Source: Salinicola tamaricis
GTDB taxonomy: Bacteria; Pseudomonadota; Gammaproteobacteria; Pseudomonadales; Halomonadaceae
Assembly (NCBI RefSeq): GCF_003006155.1
Contig: NZ_CP023559.1
Span: 2,976,001-3,040,000, forward strand
Reading direction: 5' to 3'
Length of the DNA: 64,000 bases
Below the pieces are notes generated by a model. It did not search any database, was not told the DNA's origin, and saw only the letters and a list, made by a program, of their open reading frames with translations. This document shows positions 41,400-55,677 of this stretch, one piece after another. Numbering within the stretch: position 1 is the stretch's first letter; each line of letters starts with the position of its first letter. The translations under genes were made by a program, and so were the position numbers.

Positions 41400-42641
41400 A
41401 TGGCTTGGAACGAGCCAGGTGGTGGCAATAACCAGCAGGACCCTTGGAGCGGCGGGGGGGGCCGCCGCCCGAGCGGGAATGGTGGCGACAATGGCGGCAA
41501 TAATCGTGGCGGCGGCAACAATCAGGGGCCGCCGGACCTCGATGAAGCGCTGAAGAAGTTTCAGGACAAGATCAATCGTCTGTTCGGCGGTCGCGGCAAG
41601 CGCGGCGGTGCCGGTGGTGGCGATGGCAGTGGTGGCGGCAAGCGCAATCCGTTCGTGCTGCCGCTGCTGGTGGTGATCGTCGCGGCGGTGGTGTGGGCCG
41701 GTTCCGGCTTCCATCTGATCGACCAGTCCGAGCGCGGCGTGGTGTTCCGCTTCGGCAAGTACACCACCACCCTCAATCCCGGGTTGCACTGGAACCCGCC
41801 GATCGTGGATCAGGTCGAGAACGTCAATGTGACCAGCATCCGCTCGGCCAATCAGACCGACTCGATGCTCACCAGCGACGAGAACATCGTCCGGGTCAGC
41901 GTCTCTACCCAGTACGTGGTCAGCGATGCGCATGCCTTCCTGGTCAACGTCAAAGAGCCGGAAATGACGCTGCAGAACGCGATGGATTCGGCCCTGCGTC
42001 AGGAAGTCGGCAACATGAAGCTGCAGCAGATCCTGACCACCGGACGTGATCGCCTGGGGCAGCGCGTTTTCGATCGTCTCAGCGCCTATATGGAGGCCTA
42101 CGGCACAGGCCTGCGCCTGCAGACCGTCAACGTCGAGTCGACGGCGCCGCCGGACCAGGTCCAGAACGCCTTCGACGACGTCATCCGTGCACGGGAAGAG
42201 CGTCAGCGTTCGATCAACCAGGCCAATGCCTACAGCCAGGCGGTGGTACTCGAGGCCAAGGGTCAGAAACAGCGCCTGGTCGAAGAAGCTCAGGGCTACA
42301 AGGCCGCCGCTGTGGCCGATGCCACCGGTCAGACCAATCGTTTCAACTCGCTGCTGGGCGAATACCAGCAGGCACCGAAAGTGACCCGCGAGCGTCTCTA
42401 TCTGGAGACGATCAGCCAGGTGCTGAGCCAGACGCCCAAGGCGCTGGTCGATCTCGGTGACAGCAGCGCAGTCACCGTGCTGCCGCTCAACCAGATGCAG
42501 GCCGGCGGCAACGGCAGCAGCGATGCGACCAAGATGAGCATGCAGCAACTCGAACAGATTTCACGTGAGGTGGTCGATCACATGAACAGCAGCAACTCGC
42601 AGCAGCAGACGCGTAGTTCCAGCCTGCGGGAGGGCCGTTAA
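41400..42641 (+). CDS. hflK: FtsH protease modulator HflK
   Basis: Inner-membrane SPFH/band-7 protein that with HflC surrounds FtsH. A Gly/Asn-rich N-terminus, one membrane segment (FVLPLLVVIVAAVVWAGSG), then the SPFH domain (QSERGVVFRFGKY, GLHWNPPIVDQVENVNV) and a long coiled-coil region (AREERQRSINQANAYSQAVV). 413 residues. Its stop overlaps the hflC start (TAATG), so translation is coupled. No frameshift seen. Confidence 0.95.
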   Translation: MAWNEPGGGNNQQDPWSGGGGRRPSGNGGDNGGNNRGGGNNQGPPDLDEALKKFQDKINRLFGGRGKRGGAGGGDGSGGGKRNPFVLPLLVVIVAAVVWAGSGFHLIDQSERGVVFRFGKYTTTLNPGLHWNPPIVDQVENVNVTSIRSANQTDSMLTSDENIVRVSVSTQYVVSDAHAFLVNVKEPEMTLQNAMDSALRQEVGNMKLQQILTTGRDRLGQRVFDRLSAYMEAYGTGLRLQTVNVESTAPPDQVQNAFDDVIRAREERQRSINQANAYSQAVVLEAKGQKQRLVEEAQGYKAAAVADATGQTNRFNSLLGEYQQAPKVTRERLYLETISQVLSQTPKALVDLGDSSAVTVLPLNQMQAGGNGSSDATKMSMQQLEQISREVVDHMNSSNSQQQTRSSSLREGR

Positions 42642-43601
42642 TGTTTAACAATCGTGCCCTGATCGGCGTCATCGTCCTGGCGCTGCTGGCGTGGTTCGCC
42701 AGCGCGAGCTTCTACGTCGTCAACGAGACCCAGCGCGCCATCAAGCTGCGCTTCGGCGAGGTGATCGAGAACAATATCGGTCCCGGGCTGCACTTCAAGC
42801 TACCGGTGTTCAATACCGTGCGTATCTTCGACGTGCGCGTACAGACGGTCGACTCCGTCGCCACGCGCTACCCTGACCGCCGACTCCAAGGCGGTGATCG
42901 TCGACTCCTTCGTTAAGTGGAAGATCGCCGATCCGAAGCAGTTCTACGAAGCCACCCGGGGTAACATCCAGGTCGCCGAGAACCTGATCGCGCCGCGGAC
43001 CGACGAGGCGCTGCGCAACAAGTTCGGTCAGACCCAGATGTCCGACATCATCCAGGAGCGCATCGCCGCCGAGAGCAAGAAGGAGGATCTGGCCGGCAAG
43101 AGCAAGGGGCCGGATACGGTCGAGGGTGCCCGCGAAGAGCTGATGGTCGAACCGGTGCAGCAGCTCGATGCGGCCATGCGCAAGGAGCTCGGCGTGCATA
43201 TCCTGGATATCCGGGTGAAGCGCATCGAGCTACCCACCGAAGTGACCCAGGCGGTCTACGAGCGCATGAACTCCGAGCGTGAACAGGCCGCGCGCACCTA
43301 CCGCGCCGAGGGTTCGCAGCAGGCCGAAGCGATTCGTGCCGACGCCGACCGTCAGCGCCAGGAGATTCTCGCCAGCGGGCGCCAGGAGTCCGAGACCACC
43401 CGCGGTGAGGGCGACGCTCAGGCGGCCAAGATCTACGCCAGCGCCTACCAGAAGGATCCGGACTTCTACGCCTTCTATCGCTCGATGCAGGCCTACCGTG
43501 ACAGCTTCAACGGTGAAGGCAAGGATCTGCTGGTGCTGAGCCCCGAGAACAGCCAGTTCTTCCGCTACCTGAAGAACCCGCAACCGGGTGCGGCGCAGTG
43601 A
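42641..43601 (+). CDS. hflC: FtsH protease modulator HflC, one frameshift
   Basis: Partner of HflK. One N-terminal membrane segment (ALIGVIVLALLAWFASASFY), SPFH domain beginning NETQRAIKLRFGEV and a C-terminal coiled coil (YRAEGSQQAEAIRADADRQRQ) with FYAFYRSMQAYRDSF. An extra C near 42873 (cgctaccctg for cgctacctg) splits it; the second frame resumes LTADSKAVIVDSFVKWKI. About 320 residues. Hairpins follow its stop. Confidence 0.94.
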
Positions 43602-43618
43602 GCGCATGAGAAACCCGC

Positions 43619-43687
43619 GCCCGCGGGATTTCTCCGCGGGCGTTTCGTGGTACCATTTTCGTCGCCGGGTCTTGCCCGGCTTTTTTG
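43619..43687 (+). terminator. Terminator region after hflC
   Basis: Two hairpins. cccgcgg (43620-43626) / ccgcggg (43634-43640) has no T tract. gccggg (43664-43669) / cccggc (43675-43680) is followed directly by TTTTTT and is a standard terminator. hisZ therefore probably needs its own promoter in the next 140 bases. Confidence 0.85.
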
Positions 43688-43824
43688 TGCGAGAGGTTCG
43701 TGCCGCCGGACGCCGCAAGGGGTGTGCGGGGCGTGGACACGGCCGCATTCAGATGACGTTGTCGGGCTGCGCCGCGCGCCGGTGCCCTCGACCCTAACGA
43801 CTTACCGCTTGGCAGGACAGGCTC

Positions 43825-46354
<2,530 letters not shown>

Positions 46355-46378
46355 GTCGCGATACCTTCCGTCCTCTCG

Positions 46379-46405
46379 GCCCGCTGCCTCGGCAGCGGGC
46401 TTTTT
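46379..46405 (+). terminator. Rho-independent terminator after purA
   Basis: gcccgctgcc (46379-46388) pairs perfectly with ggcagcgggc (46391-46400), loop TC, followed by TTTTT. Confidence 0.92.
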
Positions 46406-46660
46406 ATTGCCCACAATTCTTTCAATCCCGGTGATAGGCAAAGACTGTTTTCCGCGGGCGGCGCCCTGGCATCGTGTTGCTGCCGTGCATTCAGGGCCTG
46501 CCGACGTCTTGTCGCTGCCCGACGTGAGGCCGCGGGCGGTGCGGGCTGGGGCCGGAGCGAACCCCGGGGCATAGATGATCGCCGGCGGCGCTATCAGGCT
46601 GCGCTGGCGGGCCCGTCAACGCAGGCGTTTGCTCCATGGCTAGGGTTCACACCCTCGCCA
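46406..46660. other. Intergenic stretch between purA terminator and suf promoter region
   Basis: GC-rich DNA with no open frame that looks coding on either strand, no tRNA-like sequence, and no repeat that I can see. The apparent frames here are extensions of shadows of purA and of the Rrf2 regulator. Confidence 0.5.
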
Positions 46661-46662
46661 AA

Positions 46663-46687
46663 GGGGACTAAAATGGTCCTATATGAT
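46663..46687 (+). promoter_or_regulatory. Possible IscR/Rrf2-type operator before the suf cluster
   Basis: ggggactaaaatggtcctatat: GGAC (46665-46668) and GTCC (46676-46679) arms around an A/T centre, followed by TATGAT (46682-46687), a good -10. The GACT-AT-rich-GTC layout resembles IscR type 1 sites. It lies about 110 bases before the regulator start, so autoregulation by the iron-sulfur-sensing regulator is plausible. Confidence 0.55.
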
Positions 46688-46793
46688 CTCGCGGGCGCGG
46701 ATGCCCGCATCGTCTCGATAGGCGGGGCGACGATCGGACCGATTCACCCAAAGCGACTCGCGCCCGTCGAGTCGTCGAGTGCAGGCCCGGCGC

Positions 46794-47267
46794 ATGCTGA
46801 AACTCTCCAAGCTGACGGACTACGCCGCGATGATCATGGCGCAGATCGCGCGGGCACCCGAGGAGGCCCACACGGCTTCCGAACTGGCTCAGCGTCTGCA
46901 TCTGCCACATCCGACCGTGGGCAAGACGCTCAAGATGCTGGCCAAAGAGGGACTGTTGATATCGCGGCGCGGCTCCCACGGCGGCTATGTGTTGGCGCGC
47001 CCGGCGGTAGAGATCGCCGCCAGCGATATCATCGCGGCGATCGAGGGGCCGATCGGCATGACCGAGTGCAGCCATGTCGACGGCGAGTGCGAGTTGATCG
47101 GCACCTGCGGGGTGGCCGACAACTGGCAGCGGGTGTCGCAGGCGATCCGCACGCTGCTCGATGGCGTGACGCTTGCGCATCTGGCCCAGGAAGCGCCGAT
47201 CAAGTTACCCGTACTGATGCCGATCCAGAGCGTCACGCTGCCCAGCGTGAGCGAGGGCCGGCGCTAG
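46794..47267 (+). CDS. Rrf2-family (IscR/SufR-like) Fe-S assembly regulator
   Basis: About 157 residues. Winged helix-turn-helix MLKLSKLTDYAAMIMAQIA and HTASELAQRLHLPHPTVGKTLKMLAKEGLL, then the Rrf2 wing RRGSHGGYVLARP. Three cysteines (TECSHVDGECELIGTCG) are placed as the Fe-S ligands of this family. It is the first gene of the suf cluster and probably represses it when iron-sulfur supply is sufficient. The name SUF system regulator fits; I avoid iscR because no isc genes are seen. Confidence 0.9.
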   Translation: MLKLSKLTDYAAMIMAQIARAPEEAHTASELAQRLHLPHPTVGKTLKMLAKEGLLISRRGSHGGYVLARPAVEIAASDIIAAIEGPIGMTECSHVDGECELIGTCGVADNWQRVSQAIRTLLDGVTLAHLAQEAPIKLPVLMPIQSVTLPSVSEGRR

Positions 47268-47369
47268 AACAGTCAGCACGACTCCCCGGGGCCCGTGGCG
47301 CGACCGCAAGGGCGCATCGTGGAGAAGAGGCTGGCGCGACAAGACTCTCGATAGAGAGGAGAGGAGACC

Positions 47370-48812
<1,443 letters not shown>

Positions 48813-48888
48813 GGCCGCGTCATACGAGCCGTTTATCGTCATCATCGAGCGGCCGCGCGGCGGCGCTCATCGTTTCAAGGGTTTTTTC

Positions 48889-49641
48889 ATGCTCGAAGTC
48901 AAGGATCTTCACGTCACGGTCGAAGACAAGGCCATCCTCAAGGGTCTCAACCTGACGGTACAGCCCGGCGAAGTCCACGCCATCATGGGCCCCAACGGCG
49001 CTGGCAAGTCCACCCTGTCCGCGGTCATCGCGGGCAAGGATGGCTACGAAGTCACCCAGGGCAGCATCCTGTTCGAAGGCCAGGACGTGCTCGAGATGGA
49101 GATCGAGGAGCGCGCCCGCGCCGGCCTGCTGCTGGGTTTCCAGTACCCGATCGAGATTCCCGGGGTGAAGAACATCTATCTGCTCAAGGCCGCGCTCAAC
49201 GCCGCGCGTGAAGCGCGTGGCGAGGGCGAGATCCCGGCGCCGGAGTTCATGAAGCTGGTGCGCGAGAAGAGCGCCGAGATGCAGATGGACCCCAGCTTTC
49301 TGCAGCGCGCGGTCAACGAAGGCTTCTCCGGCGGTGAGAAGAAGCGCAACGAGATCCTGCAGATGCTGGTGCTGCAGCCCAAACTGGCGATGCTCGACGA
49401 GATCGACTCGGGTCTCGACATCGACGCCATGAAGGTGGTCGCCAAGGGCGTCAACTCGTTGCGCAGCGCCGATCGCGCGATCCTGCTGGTGACCCACTAC
49501 CAGCGTCTGCTCAACCATATCGAGCCGGATCGGGTCCACGTGCTGGTCGACGGCCGTATCGTCAAGAGCGGCGACAAGAGTCTGGCGCTCGAACTCGAAG
49601 CGCGCGGTTACGACTGGGTACTGGAGGAGTCCGTCGCATGA
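48889..49641 (+). CDS. sufC: Fe-S assembly ATPase SufC
   Basis: ABC-type ATPase of the SufBC2D complex. Walker A GPNGAGKSTLSAV, signature FSGGEKKRNEIL (the SufC variant), Walker B LAMLDEIDSGLDIDAM, H-loop LVTHYQRLL. 250 residues. The stop overlaps the sufD start (ATGA). Intact. Confidence 0.97.
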   Translation: MLEVKDLHVTVEDKAILKGLNLTVQPGEVHAIMGPNGAGKSTLSAVIAGKDGYEVTQGSILFEGQDVLEMEIEERARAGLLLGFQYPIEIPGVKNIYLLKAALNAAREARGEGEIPAPEFMKLVREKSAEMQMDPSFLQRAVNEGFSGGEKKRNEILQMLVLQPKLAMLDEIDSGLDIDAMKVVAKGVNSLRSADRAILLVTHYQRLLNHIEPDRVHVLVDGRIVKSGDKSLALELEARGYDWVLEESVA

Positions 49642-50973
49642 GTGCACCGGAACGCTTTCTCGAGCGTCTGAACGCGCGTCGCGAGAACGATCCGAGCTGG
49701 GTGGCGGCGCGGCGCCAGGCCGGCGCGGCGCGCTTCGCGGCGGTCGGTTTCCCGACTCGGCGCGACGAGGCGTGGAAGTACACTGACGTACGTGCTATTG
49801 CCGAGGGTGATTTCGCCCTGGCCACGGACGCCGAGTTCTCGGCCGAGCGCCTGGCCGCCTGCGCGCTCGAACTCGACGCCCACCGCCTGGTACTGGTCGA
49901 TGGCCGCTTCAACGCCGAGCTGTCGTCGCTCGACGCGCTGCCCGCCGGCGTCAGCGTGACGCCGCTGTCGCAGGCACTGGAAAGTAATCATGAGCAGGTC
50001 GGTGGTAGCCTTGGGCGTCTGGCCGGGGTCGACTTCTCCGCCTTCACCGCGCTCAATACCGCGTTTGCCGACGAAGGCGCGGTAGTGCGTCTGGCACCGG
50101 GCACGGTGGTCGACAAGCCGATCTACGTGGTGCTGATTTCGCGCGCCAACGAGCAAGCGGTGATGAGCCATCCGCGGGTGCTGATCGAGGCCGGCGCGCG
50201 CAGCGAAGCGACGGTGATCGAGCACTACACCGGCGAAGAGGGCGCGGCCAACTTCACCAACGTGGTGACCGAGGCGCTGCTCGAACGCGGTGCCATCGTC
50301 AATCACTACAAGCTGCAGGAGGCCGCTTCCGGACCTGCACGTGGCCAGCATCCATGCCGACCAGGGCCGCGACAGCCGCTTCAACTCGTTCAATCTGAAT
50401 CTGGGCGGCAGCCTGGTACGTACCGATCTGGTCACCGATCTCAACGCCGAGGGTGCCGAGGCGGCCTACTACGGGCTGTTCTTCCTGCAGGGGCGTCAGC
50501 ACGTCGACAACCACACCCTGGTCAACCACAACGCGCCGCGGACCTTCTCCAACGAGAGCTACAAGGGCATCCTCGACGACCGCTCCCACGGCGTATTCAA
50601 CGGCAAGGTGTACGTCAAGAAGGACGCCCAGCAGATCGAGGCGTACCAGAACAACGCCAACCTGCTGCTGTCGGATCGCGCCGAGATCGATACCAAGCCG
50701 GAGCTGGTGATCTACGCCGACGACGTCAAGTGCTCCCATGGTGCCACCACCGGTCAGCTCGACGAGGACGCGGTCTATGCGCTGCGTACCCGCGGTATCG
50801 ACGCAGCGATGGCGCGGGGCCTGCTGACCCTGGCCTTCGCCGGCGAGGTGATGGAGCAGGTCAAGCTCAGCGAGATTGCCGAGCGCGTCGAGCGCGCGGT
50901 GGCTGGGCGCCTGCCGGAACGCTTCAATCTGGCCGATCTGGTCGAGACCGCCGAGGCGGTACAGGAGGCTTGA
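49638..50973 (+). CDS. sufD: Fe-S assembly protein SufD, one frameshift
   Basis: Paralogue of SufB and third member of the complex. N-terminal FPTRRDEAWKYTDVRAI, then after a break near 50331 (extra G in gcttccggacctg) the beta-helix core: DLHVASIHADQGRDSRFNSF, NHNAPRTFSNESYKGILDDRS, IYADDVKCSHGATTGQLDEDA (with the conserved functional His in CSHGAT) and MARGLLTLAFAGEV. About 445 residues. The stop overlaps the sufS start (TGATG). Confidence 0.94.
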
Positions 50974-52212
50974 TGACCGCGATCACCGATTTGACCCTGG
51001 ATCTGGCCGCGGTGCGCCGTGACTTCCCCATCCTGGAGCGGGAAGTTCACGGCAAGCCGCTGATCTATCTCGATAACGCGGCGACCAGCCAGACACCCAC
51101 GGCGGTGATCGAGAGTTTGAGCGACTACTATCGCCGCTACAATGCCAACATCCACCGTGGGCTGCACACCCTGGCCGACGAGGCGACCGCTGCCTACGAG
51201 GGCGCACGGGCGCGGATCCAGACCCACCTCAACGCCTTCGAGCCGCGCGAGATCGTTCACCCGCGGCACCACCGAAGCGATCAACCTGGTCGCCAACAGC
51301 TGGGGGCGCGCCAACCTCCAGCCGGGTGACGAGGTGCTGGTATCGCTGATGGAGCACCACTCCAATATCGTGCCGTGGCAGCTACTGGCGCAGGCGCTGG
51401 GGATCGTGGTGCGGGTGATTCCGGTGGACGAGCGCGGCGTGCTCGACCTCGCCGCCTACCGTGATCTGCTCGGCGAGCGTACCCGACTGGTCTGCGTCAA
51501 CCATGTCTCCAACGCCTTGGGTACGGTCAACCCAGTGGCCGAGATGGCACGCGACGCCCACGCCCACGGTGCCCTGATCCTGGTCGACGGTGCTCAGGCG
51601 CTGCCACATCAGCGGGTTGACGTGCAGGCCCTGGATGTCGATTTCTACGCCTTCTCCGGGCACAAGGTCTACGGTCCCATGGGCATCGGCGCGCTCTACG
51701 CCCGGGCGTCGCTGCTGGAGGCGATGCCCCCATGGCAGGGCGGCGGCGAGATGATTTCGCGGGTCTCCTTCGACCGTGGCACCGAGTTCGCTGCCATCCC
51801 CCATCGTTTCGAGGCGGGGACGCCGGCGGTACCCGAGGCGATCGCTCTGGGCGCGGCGCTCGACTGGATCGACGGCGTCGGTATCGAGCGTCTGGCGGCG
51901 TGGGAACAGTGGCTGCTGGCACACGCCACCCAGAAGCTCGAGGGTATCGATGGGCTGCGGATCATCGGCACCGCGCCGGACAAGGCGAGCGTGATCTCGT
52001 TCGTCGTCGATGGCGCCCACGCTCAGGACATCGGGCTGCTGATCGATCAACTGGGCGTGGCGATCCGTACCGGCCACCACTGCGCCCAGCCGCTGCTTCA
52101 GCACTTCGGGGTCGAGGCGACCTGTCGCGCCTCGCTGGCGGTGTACAACACGCCGGAGGAGGTCGACGCTTTCGTCGAGGCATTGCAGCGGGTGCTGGGG
52201 ATGCTGCGCTGA
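50973..52212 (+). CDS. sufS: Cysteine desulfurase SufS, one frameshift
   Basis: PLP enzyme that takes sulfur from cysteine for cluster building. YLDNAATSQTP, RGLHTLADEATAAYEGAR, then a break near 51262 (gttcacc for gtgttcacc, two bases missing), FTRGTTEAINLVANSWG, LMEHHSNIVPWQ, the PLP-lysine in FSGHKVYGPMGIG, and the active cysteine in RTGHHCAQPLL. About 413 residues. The stop overlaps the sufT start (TGATGG). No SufE or SufU partner is seen nearby. Confidence 0.95.
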
Positions 52213-52779
52213 TGGCGATAGAGACGAAGCACGGACTCTACAAGGGGCAGGAGATGCCCCTGCAGCGGGATGTCGAGGTGATCTCGATTCCCTTTGGCAA
52301 GACTATCACGCTGCCCGAGGACAGCGTGGTGGCGGTGATGCAGGCCAAAGGGAGTTCGGTGAGCGTCTCCTTCGAGGGACGGCTCTATCTGATCGAGGGC
52401 CAGGATCTCGATGCCCTGGGATTGACACCGACACCGCGGCCGACGCTCGACCCGGAGGCCTCCGAGGAGGAGATGGAGGCCTTCGTGTGGGAGCAGCTGC
52501 GCACCTGCTTCGATCCCGAGATTCCGGTCAATATCGTCGAGCTGGGGCTGGTCTATGGCTGCCGTATCGAGCGTCTGCTCAACGGCGAGCGCATGGTGAC
52601 CATCCGCATGACCCTGACCGCGCCCGGCTGCGGGATGGGCGACGTGATCGCCGAGGATGCCCGGCGCAAGATCCTGGGCGCGCCGCAGTTCTCCAAAGTG
52701 CACGTGGAAATCGTTTTCGATCCCCTTGGAGCCGTGAGATGATGAGCGAAGAGGCGCGCTGGAACTGGGCATGTTCTGA
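52212..52779 (+). CDS. sufT: SufT / DUF59 Fe-S maturation protein, two indels near the end
   Basis: Accessory Fe-S maturation factor with a MIP18/DUF59 domain. The N-terminal part (VEVISIPFGKTITLPEDSVVAVMQAKGSSVSV) precedes the domain with LRTCFDPEIPVNIVELGLVYGC and TLTAPGCGMGDVIAEDAR. As sequenced the frame stops at 52742, but a missing C near 52727 and another near 52760 hide the usual family ending PPWSREMMSEEARLELGMF, which ends at the TGA 52777-52779. I use that end. Last gene of the suf operon. Confidence 0.9.
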
Positions 52780-52998
52780 ACTGGCCTGGCGCGGGCACCA
52801 CGATTGGCCTTGAGCGTGCGAGGGTGGCGCGCTCGCGCAGACGTGTCGACTTTCCGACAAGGCAACGACCGCAAGACGAACGCAAGATGCAGATCGACAC
52901 CGACTCTCGCCGCTTAGCCTGCTGTTTCCGACCCTGCTATCTTCTCATAGAGGCGACCGTCGACGGTCGCTTCGCTGTCTATGTGGCCGCGGCGCACT

Positions 52999-53658
52999 AT
53001 GCTGCGGTTACTGAAGGGCCTGCTCAAGACGCTGCTGGCCGGGCTTTTGCTGCTCGTTCTCGGTGTCGTCGCGATCAACCTGTGGGTGCTGCACCAGACC
53101 CAGTCGCGGATCGAGCACGACGTGCTGCTGTGCCGGTCGCAGCCGGTGGGGCTGGTCTTCGGCACTGCCCAATGGCTGCGGGCGGGTGGGCCCAACCCCT
53201 ACTACCGGGCACGTATGGAGACCGCCGCGGAGCTGTTGCGCCTCAATCGCGTGCAGCACCTGCTGCTCTCCGGCGATAACCGCACCCGCTACTATAACGA
53301 GCCGGTGAGCATGTGGCGTTCGCTGCGTCACCGTAACGTCGAGGACACTCACATGACCCTCGACTACGCCGGATTCAGCACCTTCGATAGCGTGGTACGG
53401 GCCAAGGAGGTATTCGGGGCCAAGCGCCTGATGCTGATCTCGCAGGCGTGGCATCTGCCGCCGCGGGCGCTGTTCATCGCTGATGCGTTGGGGCTCGAAG
53501 CCACCGGTTGCGCGGTGCCTGACGAAGGGATCGCCGGCGAGTGGCAGCTCAGGCTGCGTGAGTGGCTGGCGCGGGCGGCGACCTTCGGCGATCTCTATCT
53601 ATGGGGACGCGAGCCCTATTTTCTCGGTCCGCTGGAGCCGATCCAGCTATCGCCGTGA
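52999..53658 (+). CDS. SanA/YdcF-like membrane-anchored DUF218 protein
   Basis: About 219 residues. One N-terminal membrane segment (LLAGLLLLVLGVVAINLWVL), then a DUF218 domain: VFGTAQWLRAGGPNPYYRARMETAAELL, LLLSGDNRTRYYNEPVSMWRSL, TLDYAGFSTFDSVVRAKEVFG and LISQAWHLPRA-like AWHLPPRALFIAD. SanA in E. coli affects envelope permeability and vancomycin resistance at high temperature. The 219-bp gap after sufT shows no gene. Alternative upstream start at 52981. Confidence 0.85.
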   Translation: MLRLLKGLLKTLLAGLLLLVLGVVAINLWVLHQTQSRIEHDVLLCRSQPVGLVFGTAQWLRAGGPNPYYRARMETAAELLRLNRVQHLLLSGDNRTRYYNEPVSMWRSLRHRNVEDTHMTLDYAGFSTFDSVVRAKEVFGAKRLMLISQAWHLPPRALFIADALGLEATGCAVPDEGIAGEWQLRLREWLARAATFGDLYLWGREPYFLGPLEPIQLSP

Positions 53659-53784
53659 GCCGGGGCCATCCTCTGACCAGAACGGTCTAGGGTCGGTAGG
53701 CCGGCCTGTGTCGCAAGGAAGGCGTCAGTCGAGTAGGGGCATTGAAGGCAGGAGGTCGAGCCGCCGCTGGCGGCGGCTCACGGG

Positions 53785-54224
53785 TCAGCGCTGACGCTGC
53801 TGCAGTTTGGTGATCTCGCGGATCAGCGCGCGGCAATTCTTCCAGCAGCGCTCCAGCGCGGGCTCCAGCGGGTCTGGCAGGGGATGGGTGAAGGCGTTGC
53901 CCAGCGCCTGCATCAGCACGCGCTCCTGTTCCAATAGCTCACCCAGCAGCACCGCACTGTCATTGCCGACGAAGCTCTTGATGCGGCTCCATAGCCACAG
54001 ATAGTCGTCGCGCTCGACGTCGGCGTCGCGGGGTAGCATGGCAAGGTGTTCGCGAACCAGGTCCTGCAGCTCGCGCATCGCCGCACCACGTTCCTCGTAA
54101 TGGGGTTTCAGGGCATTGCGCAGCGCCGGGCGCAGGCGATCGAGATTGTCCTGAAAATAGTCGAGACTGTCGGCCAGCGCCTCCAGGACGCTGTCCATCG
54201 CCACCTGGCGATTGTCGAGAACAT
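53785..54224 (-). CDS. DUF2383-like helical protein, likely frameshift near its start
   Basis: About 147 residues, all helix-forming, resembling the PA2169/DUF2383 four-helix family: SVLEALADSLDYFQDNLDRL, REHLAMLPRD, YLWLWSRIKSFVGNDSAVLLGELLEQERVLMQALGNAF. Function unknown. A very strong site CAGGAGGTGA (54231-54240 on this strand) precedes an ATG at 54224 (MFSTIAR), which joins the main frame if one G is missing near 54206. Without that, the frame would have to start upstream at a GTG (54270) with no good site. I prefer the ATG. Confidence 0.6.
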
Positions 54225-54333
54225 GTGCGGTCACCTCCTGAGGTGACACAAATTGTGCGGCCGGAAACACTGTTTTTCTACCCCTGCGGGGATAATTTTT
54301 TAGGTTTTCCGGCTATTTGTTGAGATTTACGCG

Positions 54334-55240
54334 TCAGCCATTGGGTTTGGGCGGTGCCTTGCGCGGTGTCGCGGCGTTCTTTTCCAGATGCTCGATGATC
54401 TGCCCGGCAATATCCTTGCCGGTGGCGGTCTCGATGCCCTGGAGCCCGGGCGAGGAGTTGACCTCCATGATCACCGGTCCATGGTTGGAGCGCAGCAGGT
54501 CGACCCCCGCCACCCGCAAGCCCATCGCCTTGGCCGCGCGGATCGCGGTGGAGCGCTCCTCGGGGTGATACGAATGACGCTGGCGGTGCCGCCGCGATGC
54601 AGATTGGAGCGGAATTCGCCCTCGGCGGCCTGGCGTTTCATCGCCGCCACCACCTTGTCGCCGATCACGAAGCAGCGGATATCGGCGCCCTTGGCCTCCT
54701 TGATGTACTCCTGCACCATGATATTGGCTTTCATGCCCATGAAAGCCTGGATCACCGACTCTGCCGCCTGGTTGGTCTCGGCCAGCACCACGCCGATGCC
54801 CTGGGTACCCTCCAGCAGCTTGATCACCAGCGGTGCGCCCTTGACCATGGTGATCAGATCGGGGATGTCGTCCGGTGAGTGGGCGAACCCGGTCACCGGT
54901 AGCCCCAGCCCCTTGCGCGACAGCAGCTGCAGCGAGCGCAGCTTGTCCCGCGAGCGGGTGATCGCCACCGAGTCGTTGAGCACGTAGGTGCTCATCATCT
55001 CGAACTGGCGCAGCACCGCGCAGCCGTAGAAGGTCACCGAGGCGCGATCCGCGGCACGATGGCGTCGAAGGCCTCCAGCTCCTGCCCCTTGTAGTGGATC
55101 GAAGGGCGGTGCGAGGCGATGTTCATGTAGCAGCGCAGGGTGTCGACGACCCTGACCGTATGGCCCCGCGTCTCGGCGGCCTCGATCAGACGGCGCGTCG
55201 AATAGAGATTGCGATTGCGTGACAGGATGCCGATGTGCAT
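54334..55240 (-). CDS. rimK: RimK-type ATP-grasp ligase, two frameshifts
   Basis: Adds glutamates to ribosomal protein S6 in E. coli. N-terminal [22 protein letters not shown]; break near 55048; then [22 protein letters not shown], the ATP-grasp parts [39 protein letters not shown] and, after a break near 54570 (C run one short), [27 protein letters not shown] with metal ligands. About 302 residues. Last gene of a minus-strand operon after DUF3549 and a retropepsin-like protein. Confidence 0.92.
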
Positions 55241-55273
55241 GAGCGAGGGCTCCAGAGTGAACGGACCGGCGAG

Positions 55274-55677
55274 TCAGGGCTCGCCGTGGAGAAAAGCGGC
55301 ACCGGGGGCGACCAGCAGTCGCCGCATGGCGCGCCGTCCCAGCAACATGGATGCCGCATGTCGCTGCGGTCGGTCAGGGTGAGTTCGATGGGGAAATCCA
55401 GGTTACCCAGCACCAGTCGCGTACGAATCACGTAGCGCCACTCCTCCTGGCCGTTGGAGCTTCTGACCTTGCGCCGGTCGTGCAGCGGCTGCAGGCACTC
55501 GTGGGCCGGCGTGGCGTGGCCGCTGGTGCGGGTGACGAAGCGCACCCAGGGGTGGCCTTGCCTCGAACGGTTCGATCAGCTCGGCGTGCAGCGCCGAGGT
55601 ACGGGCGCCGGTATCCGCCTTGCAGAAAAGGTCAGGTCGAGATCGGGCAGCGCGACCATCTCGCGCCGCCCGATCAC
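55274..55677 (-). CDS. Retropepsin-like protein of the RimK-associated 'ATP-dependent zinc protease' family, frameshifts
   Basis: A protein of about 134 residues. [15 protein letters not shown] at the start and, in the shifted frame, [19 protein letters not shown] with the aspartyl-protease-like DTGA motif, then [28 protein letters not shown] and, after another break near 55353, [18 protein letters not shown]. At least three small indels (near 55628, 55560 and 55353). Family members are often annotated ATP-dependent zinc protease but look like retroviral-type aspartic proteases. The GTG start overlaps the DUF3549 stop (GTGA), and rimK follows 33 bases later. Confidence 0.78.
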